Source: Planctomycetota bacterium | GTDB lineage: Bacteria; Planctomycetota; Brocadiia; SM23-32 | Direction: 5' to 3' | NCBI GenBank assembly: GCA_018334735.1 | Contig: JAGXLK010000041.1 | Location: 1-10,175, forward strand | Length of the DNA stretch: 10,175 nt | Part shown: in pieces, positions 1 to 6,414 of the stretch | Position numbering within the stretch: position 1 is the stretch's first letter | Layout: each line of letters starts with the position of its first letter | The notes under the pieces: model-generated | Databases searched by the model: none | What the model saw: the letters and a program-made list of their open reading frames with translations, nothing else | Told to the model about the DNA's origin: nothing | Translations under genes and position numbers: made by a program

Positions 1-79
1 CAGGGGGTATCCTGGGACGGCGAAAGCCCAAAAGGAACGCCTCCGGAAGGTTGACGGAAGCTCTTTGGGGACGGGCCGG

Positions 80-325
80 GTCGTGCAGAGGTACGGCCCC
101 ACCGACGCAAGGTAGGTGGTAGCCTTTGTTGGGGGCGTTGCACCGGTAGTGCAAAAGTACGGCCCCACCGACGCAAGGTAGGTGGTCGCCTTTTTTGGGG
201 GAGCAGCCTCGGTAGTGCAAAGGTACAGCCCCACCGACACGAGGTCAGTGGTAGCTTTTAAACGCCAAGCGCCTCCCGGCCCCACCCCGGATCGTTCCCT
301 GGCCACCGGGTTTGTCCCGGTGGCA
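80..325. repeat. Palindromic repeat cluster A (three forward units, one reverse partial)
   Basis: Units start with a variant of GTAGTGCAAAGGTAC, continue with AGCCCC or GGCCCC, then a hairpin whose arms are CCACCGAC and GTCGGTGG (or variants) around a 4-5 nt loop, and end in TGGTAGC. Forward units lie at about 80-124, 146-190 and 212-255. A reverse-oriented hairpin lies at 303-323, with arms CCACCGGG and CCCGGTGG around TTTG(T). T-rich linkers of about 20 nt separate the first three units. The same family recurs at 1644-2278. The form is like REP/BIME or MITE DNA; I do not recognise a named family. The reverse hairpin sits just past the stop codon of the minus-strand gene at 371 and could form in its transcript (GCCACCGGG/CCCGGTGGC), but no T-run follows it. 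Confidence 0.9.
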
Positions 326-370
326 ACTTTCGGCGCGCTGGGGGCATGGCCTCTCGCTCGCGATCAAGCG

Positions 371-1135
371 TCAATCGTTTCCGAAAGGCGGTTCGCCGCG
401 TATTTCCTCGACGATGCTTTCTGCCGACTCTATTTCTTTTTCTGTGCCCCAGGCCGAGACTCTGACCGACCCCTCGGCGCCAAGGATACCGCCAGCTGCC
501 AGAGGCATGGCCGTCACATCAGTCAGCGTCTCCAGGGCTTCCAATTCGGTGAAAATAAGCCCCGATACCGGCCAGAGGGATGGGCCTGAACCGGCTTCCG
601 CCATTGCATTTACGGCGTGGCTGGTCCGATAAAGATCCCCCGGGATAGATTTTTCGAGGCCGACTGGCAGCAGCAAAACTCCCCGTCGTGAAATCAGACT
701 CCCGATGGCCGCACCGATCGTTCCGCCGGTGGGGTGGCCGATAAGAATCCCGGCCTGTTCACGATCGTAATTAAGAGCATTGGCCCCTTTGATAAACACA
801 TCGCCAGGACCCATTTCGTCCACGGATTCGGTCGCAGATACGCCTTCCCAGCGCTCGCCGTTTCGGATTACAAGATCCGGCAATTTATTCGCAACTTTTA
901 CTTCACTTTCCCGTCCCGGAGGTCGAGTCGTTCCCGTGCAATAGTCGGGTTTATGAATGCTCTCTCCAAGTAATTCCTCAGCAATATAACCGTTTGTGGT
1001 CCCTTTGGCCACAGCGACTATGCCATCTTTCAGAGCTGTCTCGACCACTTCGCTTCTTGCAACACCTCGGGCGATGAGGCGTTTGGACTCGGCGACGGTC
1101 AGCACAAAACTTTTCTGAAACTGTTTGGCTCCCAT
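371..1135 (-). CDS. Conserved-looking protein of unknown function (254 aa)
   Basis: I do not recognise the family. The product is a 254-residue soluble protein with no signal peptide or membrane helix apparent. Glycine-rich, apparently conserved motifs are AKGTTNGYIAEELLG (residues about 43-57), GPGDVFIKGANALN (109-122), GHPTGGTIGAAIGSL (134-148) followed by the hydrophobic RGVLLLPVGLEKSIPGD (151-167), and a C-terminal AAGGILGAEGSV (213-224). Such Gly/Thr-rich turns followed by beta-strands suggest a phosphate- or nucleotide-type ligand site, but this is inference. Start: ATG at 1133-1135 is preceded 9 nt upstream by GGAGGA (1145-1150). An in-frame TTG at 1154-1156 would put the Shine-Dalgarno inside the coding sequence, so it was rejected. 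The gene stands alone and is flanked on both sides by the palindromic repeat family, with a reverse hairpin just past its stop. Even amino acid composition and a good ribosome site support a real gene. Confidence 0.82.
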   Translation of the reverse strand: MGAKQFQKSFVLTVAESKRLIARGVARSEVVETALKDGIVAVAKGTTNGYIAEELLGESIHKPDYCTGTTRPPGRESEVKVANKLPDLVIRNGERWEGVSATESVDEMGPGDVFIKGANALNYDREQAGILIGHPTGGTIGAAIGSLISRRGVLLLPVGLEKSIPGDLYRTSHAVNAMAEAGSGPSLWPVSGLIFTELEALETLTDVTAMPLAAGGILGAEGSVRVSAWGTEKEIESAESIVEEIRGEPPFGND

Positions 1136-1643
1136 GTGTTGTCGTCCTCCAGTCAAATGAGTGTTTGCGGGAACGGCGTGATGCTAACAGGTTCGGTGGG
1201 AAACGACAAACTGAAGGATATCACATCTCATCGAATCTGGCGCAGACTCGCGGCCGAAAATCGCTGTTCAGCGTTACTGCATGAGTGTTCTGACCCGCAT
1301 TTCTCACGAACCTAAAAGAAGAATTAATATAAACGGCACTGCAGACAGATTTTGCACGGCATTTCGAAGCAGATCTGAGTACACAGAGTGTAGTTTGGAT
1401 CTAAAAAAACAGTTCGCCATTCGGGAGCGGCGCCAGCACTGCATCTGCTTTGTCAGCCAGCACTTGAAGTATAATAATACTCCTGCGCTTGGCTTCCGCG
1501 CAGCTACAGCACTGGCGCGGCTTGAGAAAAGCGGGCTAATGTTTTTACGTTTCACCACATTGTTGATGATTGATAAGCAAGGCTCTGGAACCATGCTTTG
1601 CCGGGCCTGTCCGTGTGGTGCGATGCCTTTCGGTGTCGGCCCA
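1136..1643. other. Intergenic stretch without a recognised gene
   Basis: About 500 bases between the minus-strand gene start and repeat cluster B. Open frames occur on both strands (1281-1646 plus, 1304-1711 minus), but they overlap each other, lack a convincing ribosome site, have cysteine/arginine-rich low-quality composition and run into the repeats, so I do not call them. A small perfect inverted repeat, AGTAT-AATA-ATACT, lies near 1470. No convincing -35/-10 pair was found for the minus-strand gene. Confidence 0.55.
1145..1150 (-). promoter_or_regulatory. Shine-Dalgarno of the 254-aa protein gene
   Basis: GGAGGA on the minus strand, 9 nt before the ATG at 1135. This site decides the start: it rules out the upstream in-frame TTG at 1156. 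Confidence 0.8.
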
Positions 1644-1702
1644 TGAGGTACGGCCCCACCCACGCAAGGTAGGTGGTAGCCTTTTTTGGCGGCGTTGCAC
1701 CG

Positions 1703-1847
1703 ATAGTGCAAAAGTACAGCCCCACCGACGCGAGGTCGGTGGTAGCTTACGGCGCGCTGGCAGCCGACAGTGCGGAGGCGCAGCTCCTCGTAACACTTTC
1801 TTCCCTACCGCCGAGTTTATCTCGGTGGAGGGGTACCTTTGCACTAC
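1703..1847. repeat. 145-bp inverted-repeat-bounded module, copy 1 (MITE/BIME-like)
   Basis: A forward palindromic unit (1703-1746) and a reverse unit (1806-1847) face each other around a linker of about 59 bp, giving terminal inverted repeats (ATAGTGCAAAAGTAC at the left end, GTACCTTTGCACTAC at the right). The linker holds a small GGAG/CTCC stem. No coding capacity. From 1741 to 1847 it matches 2084-2190 with one difference (C1757 versus T2100). Mobility is inferred from form, not shown. Confidence 0.75.
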
Positions 1848-2045
1848 CGGACACTGCCAACAACTCCCTCCTTACCACCGGGCTTGCCCCGGTGGGAGGG
1901 TACTTTTGCACTACAGCCCTGATGCCAAAACTCTTCCGCCAGGACCGGCCTTGTCCCGGTGGAGCGATGCTCCTGGAATTATGGTGAGGTGCGGTCTCAC
2001 CGACACAAGGTCGGTGGTAGCCTTTTTTTGGGCGGAGCAGGCTCG

Positions 2046-2190
2046 GTAGTGCAAAGGTACAGCCCCATCGATACAAGGTCAGTGGTAGCTTACGGCGCGT
2101 TGGCAGCCGACAGTGCGGAGGCGCAGCTCCTCGTAACACTTTCTTCCCTACCGCCGAGTTTATCTCGGTGGAGGGGTACCTTTGCACTAC
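2046..2190. repeat. 145-bp inverted-repeat-bounded module, copy 2 (MITE/BIME-like)
   Basis: Same length and design as the module at 1703. Here the ends are perfect 15-bp inverted repeats, GTAGTGCAAAGGTAC at 2046-2060 and its complement at 2176-2190. Beyond those 15 bp the arms diverge, then meet again in the CACCGA hairpin part. The module starts with GTAG, a tetranucleotide known to mark REP elements processed by REP-associated tyrosine transposases (RAYT). No transposase gene is in the window, so any such link is speculative. Confidence 0.75.
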
Positions 2191-2443
2191 AGCACGCGTG
2201 ACCAACTCCCTTACCACCGGGTTCACCCCGGTGGGAGGGTACTTCTGCACTACAGCCCTGATGCCAAAACCCTTCCGACAGTGAAGACACCGCAACGGCG
2301 GCAACGACATATTGTCGCAAGCCCAGCATCAGTGCGACATGTTGTCAAGGCGGGGGGTGTGGTCTTTGCCGGAGGGGCGATCAGTAATAAAGGGGAGAGG
2401 GGGGTTTGATTGTTTTGCTGACCCCATTTGTTGGCGCTGGCGA

Positions 2444-2473
2444 CCAAAAAACGCAGAAATCTGGGTTTTTTGG
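2444..2473. repeat. 30-nt near-perfect palindrome
   Basis: Arms CCAAAAAAC (2444-2452) and GTTTTTTGG (2465-2473) enclose an inner stem CAGA/TCTG with an AA loop; only one G-G mismatch breaks the symmetry. On either strand the transcript would form a hairpin with an A-tract before and a U-tract after the inner stem, as in a weak bidirectional terminator. It could equally be a protein-binding site. It serves no identified gene. Confidence 0.6.
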
Positions 2474-2499
2474 GCAGTTTGTCAGGAGTTGGCATGGCG

Positions 2500-2658
2500 G
2501 TTGCTTACTATTAGGGTAGCTGCCTGTCCCTACAAGCGTGGTGCTCCCACCCAACAATTCCAATACAGCACCACGTGCTGTCGGGCGAGTGCCCCCTCCC
2601 CGACAGATGCCCCTCAGCGGGCGGATCCTTTTGTTTGGATCCGCCCGCTTATTTTTTT
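2500..2658 (+). ncRNA. Possible unidentified structured small RNA ending at a strong terminator
   Basis: Seen: consecutive potential stems TAGGG/CCCTA (about 2511-2532), CGTGGTGCT (2537-2545) with AGCACCACG (2567-2575), TGTCGGG (2579-2585) with CCCGACA (about 2599-2606), then the intrinsic terminator at 2617. The second stem competes with an alternative hairpin CAGCAC-CAC-GTGCTG (2566-2580), so two folds are possible. No open frame with a ribosome site precedes the terminator on this strand. I could not match it to 6S, SRP, tmRNA, RNase P or a known riboswitch by eye. The 5' end is unknown; TTGTCA at 2479 is a poor -35 candidate without a good -10. The call rests on the terminator and stem density only. 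Confidence 0.3.
2617..2658 (+). terminator. Strong intrinsic (Rho-independent) terminator, plus strand
   Basis: A perfect 12-bp stem, GCGGGCGGATCC (2617-2628) with GGATCCGCCCGC (2637-2648), has the loop TTTTGTTT and is followed by TTATTTTTTT (2649-2658). An A2616:T2649 pair can extend it. The direction is clear from the U-tract. No protein gene ends just upstream, and the next gene starts about 380 bp downstream, so it ends an unrecognised transcript or shields the downstream gene from read-through. Confidence 0.9.
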
Positions 2659-3035
2659 GTTCTCGCTGTTTTGCCGTTTTCCCGATCTTGCCAGCACAGC
2701 GGTAATAGCTCCCAATTATCCGTAAAATCCGGGCAAGAAACCATACAGATGCAGAGGGCATTCGCTAAAATTGCTGCGCCAGGGGGATGGGATACGGGTC
2801 GGCAACATGCAATCGTCGTGACTATGAGAGTCCAAGTAAGGCCAATGGTGGTGATCTGAGTTTCCATATGCCGTCCCCGGATAACACTTTGTCTCTGCCC
2901 CTTCGGACCGTTACCATGGTTGCCTGTGCAGATTTAGCTTTACGCACGAATGGCAGAAATTGAGTCTATTGCCTGTGGCATATCGCCGGGCGTGACCCGG
3001 CATCTGCGTCCGCACCAGCAACCTGAGAAAGGACC
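2659..3035. other. Upstream region of the fucosidase gene
   Basis: No gene is supported. It must hold the promoter of the fucosidase gene, since the strong terminator lies just before it, but no clear -35/-10 pair stands out. A small hairpin GCCGGG-CGTGA-CCCGGC (2985-3001) lies about 35 bp before the start codon and would be in the leader RNA. A palindrome ACCATGGT lies near 2914-2921. Confidence 0.45.
3026..3033 (+). promoter_or_regulatory. Shine-Dalgarno of the fucosidase gene
   Basis: GAGAAAGGA ends at 3033. It lies only 2 nt before the ATG at 3036 but 5 nt before the adjacent in-frame ATG at 3039, so the second ATG may be the one used. Confidence 0.6.
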
Positions 3036-4421
3036 ATGATGAACAAAAAGCGCGCTGATGTTATCGAAGGTTCAAGCGGAAATGAAGGCGATTTCACGCC
3101 CGACCCCATGCTCTCGCGTCGGCTGGAATGGTTTCGCGACCTGAAATTCGGCCTTTTCATGCACTGGGGCGCATATTGCCAGTGGGGATGTATCGAATCG
3201 TGGCCTCTGGTTGAAGAAGATACCTGGGCCCGCCCCGATGATCTTGCGCCCTGGCAGGAATGCGATCGTGACCTGGATGAGTTTCGGCGACGTTACTGGA
3301 AACTGAACGAAACCTTCGATCCCTCAGATTTTAACCCGGATCGTTGGGCAAACGCCGCCGAGAAAGCTGGCATGAAATATGTGGTTTTTACCACAAAACA
3401 CCACGATGGGTTTTGTATGTTCGACACCCAGCTGACCGATTACAAGATCACAGCTACCCCATGTCCGTTCAACCGGCGTGAGATCGATCCGACCCATGAA
3501 GTATTTGAAACGTTCCGACAGCATAATTTTGGGATCGGCGCGTATTTCTCCAAATCTGACTGGCGTCATCCGGACTACTGGGATCCCGAGCGTCTGCGTC
3601 CCGACCGTAATCCCAACTACGATACCTCGGAAGAACCGGAGAAGTGGGATCGTTTCGTGCGTTTTGTCCACGGACAGGTCGAGGAACTTATGACCGGTTA
3701 CGGCCCGGTGGATATCCTGTGGTTGGATGGCGGACAGGTCCGTCCTCCTCACCAGGACATCCGGATGGACGAACTGGCGCGGATGGCCCGATCTTACCAG
3801 CCTGAATTGCTCATCGCCGATCGCACGGTCGGCGGCCAGCACGAAAACTATCTGACACCAGAGCAGGAAGTGCCCGATGATCCTCCGGAAAGGGCATGGG
3901 AGAGTTGCATTACCATGGGCACAGGTTGGAGTTACCGTCCCGACGATGACTATAAGCCGGCCGGTGAACTCATACAGCTTCTGGTAGATGTAGTCTCAAA
4001 AGGAGGCAATCTGCTTCTCAATATCGGCCCGTCCCCCGAAGGCCGTTTTGCCCCCGAGGCCCACAGCCGTCTGGAGGAAATTGGGGCCTGGATGAAAATT
4101 AACGGTGAAGCCATTCACGGAAGCCGCGGAGTCCCTGAAACCCATCCCCACGGTTTTAGTTTTACGCGTAAGGACGAGCAGCTTTATGTGTTTTGGTCTC
4201 AGAACGAAAATGGTAATCTTCCTGTCACGCTGAATCTGCCGGTCGAGGCCGACGCTTGCTTGCCTGAGGTTGAGCTGCTGGGCTATGGACGTCTGGATTG
4301 TAAAGAAAGCGAAAAAGGACTGCATGTCAGCATCCCGCCCCATACAGCGGCCAAACCGCCGACGGATTACGTGTCAGTTTTCCGGACGAAAGGCGATGGA
4401 GAATTGACAGTGAAGACTTAA
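3036..4421 (+). CDS. Alpha-L-fucosidase, glycoside hydrolase family 29
   Basis: The 461-aa product should hydrolyse terminal alpha-L-fucose from oligosaccharides by the retaining mechanism known for GH29. Family signatures, in order: WFRDLKFGLFMHWGAY (residues 32-47); the sugar-binding MKYVVFTTKHHDGFCMF (113-129) with HH at 122-123; a TIM-barrel strand IGAYFSKSDWR (167-177); DILWLDGG (226-233) with Asp231 as the expected nucleophile; NYLTPEQEVP (271-280) followed by WESC (288-291), the region where the general acid/base Glu lies in GH29; and LLVDVVSKGGNLLLNIGPSPEG (315-336). A beta-rich C-terminal domain follows (about 365-461). There is no signal peptide (MMNKKRADVIEG), so a cytoplasmic enzyme acting on imported oligosaccharides is likely. 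Length is usual for the family. Two adjacent ATGs compete as start (3036, 3039). It has its own leader and is convergent with the flavoprotein gene. The fucosyl linkage it prefers cannot be read from the sequence. Confidence 0.97.
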   Translation: MMNKKRADVIEGSSGNEGDFTPDPMLSRRLEWFRDLKFGLFMHWGAYCQWGCIESWPLVEEDTWARPDDLAPWQECDRDLDEFRRRYWKLNETFDPSDFNPDRWANAAEKAGMKYVVFTTKHHDGFCMFDTQLTDYKITATPCPFNRREIDPTHEVFETFRQHNFGIGAYFSKSDWRHPDYWDPERLRPDRNPNYDTSEEPEKWDRFVRFVHGQVEELMTGYGPVDILWLDGGQVRPPHQDIRMDELARMARSYQPELLIADRTVGGQHENYLTPEQEVPDDPPERAWESCITMGTGWSYRPDDDYKPAGELIQLLVDVVSKGGNLLLNIGPSPEGRFAPEAHSRLEEIGAWMKINGEAIHGSRGVPETHPHGFSFTRKDEQLYVFWSQNENGNLPVTLNLPVEADACLPEVELLGYGRLDCKESEKGLHVSIPPHTAAKPPTDYVSVFRTKGDGELTVKT

Positions 4422-4908
4422 GGGATACTTTTCACGGACGAGGGTAAGAACTCTTATTGTTGGACCGTGGCCTGTGGGGTTGTTTTGATCCGCTTACTGG
4501 CTATTGTATCGGCTTGCGCAGCGTTTTACGGGAGCTTACGTTTTATTTACATGCTGGTCCGCGCGAGAATGCGTTGCGCGCGCGAACGCGAAAATGAAAT
4601 ACAAAATCAGGCGGGGGAAAACTTATAAAAAGGCCGGCAGGCCGGGGGCAGTCCAGGCCAGCGGGAGGGTACGGGCAAATAACCGGTTGGTGGGCGGAGT
4701 AGAATACCATTACCCGGCGGGCGTTGCGAGGTCGTATAAACACCGCGGCCATTTCGGTTCATGTAGGTGCTGATTGCTGACGGAACCGGCGTGACTCGCG
4801 CCCGCCGGCGGGGTTTATATATCCACTTGAAATCTCTGGTCCCCAGGGCAGACCAAAATGTCTGAGCGTTTAATTTGTTTCGTTACTGCATTCGGCAACA
4901 ATCAAAAT
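4422..4908. other. GC-rich intergenic region between convergent genes
   Basis: About 490 bases between the fucosidase and flavoprotein stop codons. The open frame at 4504-4773 (89 codons) has an Arg/Gly/Cys-rich, low-quality product and no ribosome site, and is not called. CGCGCG-rich runs lie at 4558-4594, GGCC-rich palindromic bits near 4632, CCCGCCGGCGGG near 4801, and a weak stem TGGTC/GACCA near 4838-4856 without a T-run. No good intrinsic terminator was found for either gene. For two convergent genes 490 bp is long, so a decayed gene is possible. Confidence 0.5.
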
Positions 4909-6201
4909 CTATCCGTCCGATTGTATTGTCAGATCCTGGGGCGATGCCTGCAACTTTGAAAGGAGTTTCTGGCTGTTCAATTCGCGGGGTTGACAGTTCT
5001 GCTCGGCGCACAGGGCGGCCGCCACGCCCGCGGCCTGGCCGACGTTCCCGAGAATACACTGGACGCGATACGCTGACATGGCGATGTGTGTGCCACTCAA
5101 ATGTTTTCCTGCTACCAGCAGACCATCGACCCCTCTCGGCACGAGCGATCGGTACGGTATCCCGTAAGGTTTCACTTCGGGGTAATCCATGTTCGCCTTA
5201 CCCTCGGTCCAGATATCGATCCCGCGGCCGGTGACCGTCACTGTGTCGTCAGGGATTCTCCCTTCGCGCAGGTGTTCGTAGGTGATGACGTATTCCCCGC
5301 GGATGCGGCGCTCTTCGCGCACGCCGATTCGCGGTCCGAGGTAGACGGCATAACCCTGATCCCGCAGGTAATCGAGATCGTCCGACATAAGATTCAGCGC
5401 TTCCCGCTGGGTGTCGGCCAGCGCCTGCGGATCACGCACGTCGGGGCAACGGATCCGGCATCCCCAGTGCAGGTAGATCCCGGTGTCCCACGCATCAAAA
5501 TCGTCGCTCTTTGATCCGACGAAACCGTAGCCTGATACCAGATGACCTTCCTGCAACTGGCTGGATTCGATGGGTTTAGCACCCTCTCGTTTCTGGCTAA
5601 CATACATCCACGTGCACTGCTGGACGGCGTCGGTGGGTTCTTCGGGGGCGATTTCTTCGCCGAAATCGTCTGCAGATTCCTCACCGAACATAATTTCACA
5701 TCCCGCTTGTTCGCCGAGAGCACCGGCCCCCGTAGCATCAACGATCACCGGTGAATGGTAGATTTGTTCCCGGTCTCCGCATTGCACCACGGCGCCTGCA
5801 ACGCGATCGTTGGCCCGGCTTTTTTCCACGAGCAGATTGGAAACACGGGCGTTGCGGACGACTGTCAGGTTGGATTCTTGCTGCAGCAGCGAATCAAAAA
5901 CGCGGACGATATCGGCCGGAAGATACCAGTAGGACCAGCGAGGTCCATCCTGGCGGTCAGTGAGAGGGTATTTCTCGCGCAAAGTCCCCATATATTCGCC
6001 GACGACGCCCCTGCGGGGCCCCCCTCCGGGTTTGGCAACGAACTGGTCGACAGCGGCACCGCCGACCACGGCATCTTCTTCCAACAGAACGACGTCGGCA
6101 CCGGCCCGTGCGGCTCCGATAGCGGCCGGTATGCCGGCGGATCCGGCTCCGATGACAAGAACATCGCATTCAAGATCGAAAGATTTATTCATGTGTGACA
6201 T
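4909..6201 (-). CDS. FAD-dependent oxidoreductase (FAD_oxidored family)
   Basis: The 430-aa flavoprotein resembles the PF12831-type FAD_oxidored family common in PVC and Bacteroidota genomes beside glycan-degradation genes; the substrate is unknown. The N-terminal Rossmann fold CDVLVIGAGSAGIPAAIGAA (residues 12-31) has the GxGxxG dinucleotide motif, with Glu41 or Glu42 ending strand 2 (VVLLEED). VVGG (46-49), VIVDATGAGALGEQAG (152-167), PRIGVREERRIRGEY (290-304) and the C-terminal FAD-closing segment GLLVAGKHLSGTHIAMSAYR (360-379) with GNVGQAAGVAAAL (385-397) fit the family. No signal peptide or membrane segment is seen, so it is probably cytoplasmic. Start: AGGAAAG (6202-6208) precedes two in-frame ATGs, at 6201 (tight spacing) and 6192 (9 nt); either is possible. 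The frame stays open up to 6531, but that extension has no family similarity. It lies 355 bp downstream of the large gene on the same strand, so it probably has its own promoter. Confidence 0.92.
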   Translation of the reverse strand: MSHMNKSFDLECDVLVIGAGSAGIPAAIGAARAGADVVLLEEDAVVGGAAVDQFVAKPGGGPRRGVVGEYMGTLREKYPLTDRQDGPRWSYWYLPADIVRVFDSLLQQESNLTVVRNARVSNLLVEKSRANDRVAGAVVQCGDREQIYHSPVIVDATGAGALGEQAGCEIMFGEESADDFGEEIAPEEPTDAVQQCTWMYVSQKREGAKPIESSQLQEGHLVSGYGFVGSKSDDFDAWDTGIYLHWGCRIRCPDVRDPQALADTQREALNLMSDDLDYLRDQGYAVYLGPRIGVREERRIRGEYVITYEHLREGRIPDDTVTVTGRGIDIWTEGKANMDYPEVKPYGIPYRSLVPRGVDGLLVAGKHLSGTHIAMSAYRVQCILGNVGQAAGVAAALCAEQNCQPRELNSQKLLSKLQASPQDLTIQSDG

Positions 6202-6208
6202 CTTTCCT
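6202..6208 (-). promoter_or_regulatory. Shine-Dalgarno of the flavoprotein gene
   Basis: AGGAAAG on the minus strand. It is directly before the ATG at 6201 and 9 nt before the ATG at 6192. It argues against a start far upstream in the same frame (6531). Confidence 0.65.
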
Positions 6209-6293
6209 GTTTCTGGGATTGTTTTACTTTTTTCAGTAATCGGAATATATAAGAGACCCTTGCTGGAAACGCCTGAACATTCTAACTTTTGGC

Positions 6294-6357
6294 GTAACCG
6301 AGCGGACTGGACTTCAGCCCCCGCAAAGCGGGGTCTGGAGTTCAGAACGCGGTTCAC
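6294..6357 (+). repeat. Long imperfect inverted repeat (structured hairpin)
   Basis: A core stem CCCCGC (6319-6324) and GCGGGG (6328-6333) closes an AAA loop. After one C-T mismatch, GGACTTCAG (6309-6317) pairs with CTGGAGTTC (6335-6343), using two G-U wobbles. Outer arms GTAACCG (6294-6300) and CGCGGTTCAC (6348-6357) are also partly complementary. The wobbles become A-C mismatches on the other strand, so the fold favours a plus-strand RNA, opposite to both flanking genes. No T-run follows. Confidence 0.65.
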
Positions 6358-6414
6358 TTTTTGGAATTTCCGTGCTATTTGCATGTTTCCGATATTTGTT
6401 CGCCTCAAGTCCCC

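Larger units (their letters stand above)
1644..2278. repeat. Palindromic repeat cluster B (forward and reverse units)
   Basis: The same unit as at 80-325, here in both orientations. Forward units: about 1644-1681 (5' part degenerate), 1703-1746, 1985-2022 (5' part degenerate) and 2046-2089. Reverse units (ending TTTGCACTAC or a close variant): 1806-1847, 1872-1914 and 2149-2190, plus 2211-2253 (ending TTCTGCACTAC) and a degenerate one at 1939-1962. Hairpin arms vary together: forward units mostly use CCACCGAC/GTCGGTGG and reverse units CCACCGGG/CCCGGTGG or CCGCCGAG/CTCGGTGG. Paired changes keep the stem, which suggests that the structure matters. Several spurious open frames translate these units into recurring peptides such as VQKYSPTDARSVV; I do not regard them as genes. 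Confidence 0.92.

Noticed and set aside
1136..1156. TTG start 21 nt upstream for the 254-aa protein
   Set aside because: The GGAGGA ribosome site would lie inside the gene; the ATG at 1135 has ideal spacing.
80..2278. CRISPR array suggested by many similar hairpin repeats
   Set aside because: Spacing is irregular, units occur in both orientations, linkers are themselves repeated and no cas gene is present.
1570..2310. Open frames across repeat cluster B on both strands (e.g. 1570-2049 plus, 1747-2310 minus)
   Set aside because: They are translations of the palindromic repeats, overlap each other and have no ribosome sites.
2312..2859. Open frames around the strong terminator (2312-2725 plus, 2381-2761 minus, 2575-2859 plus)
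   Set aside because: They run straight through the terminator stem or the 30-nt palindrome and lack coding character.
4504..4773. 89-codon plus-strand open frame between the convergent genes
   Set aside because: Arg/Gly/Cys-rich product without recognisable pattern and no ribosome binding site.
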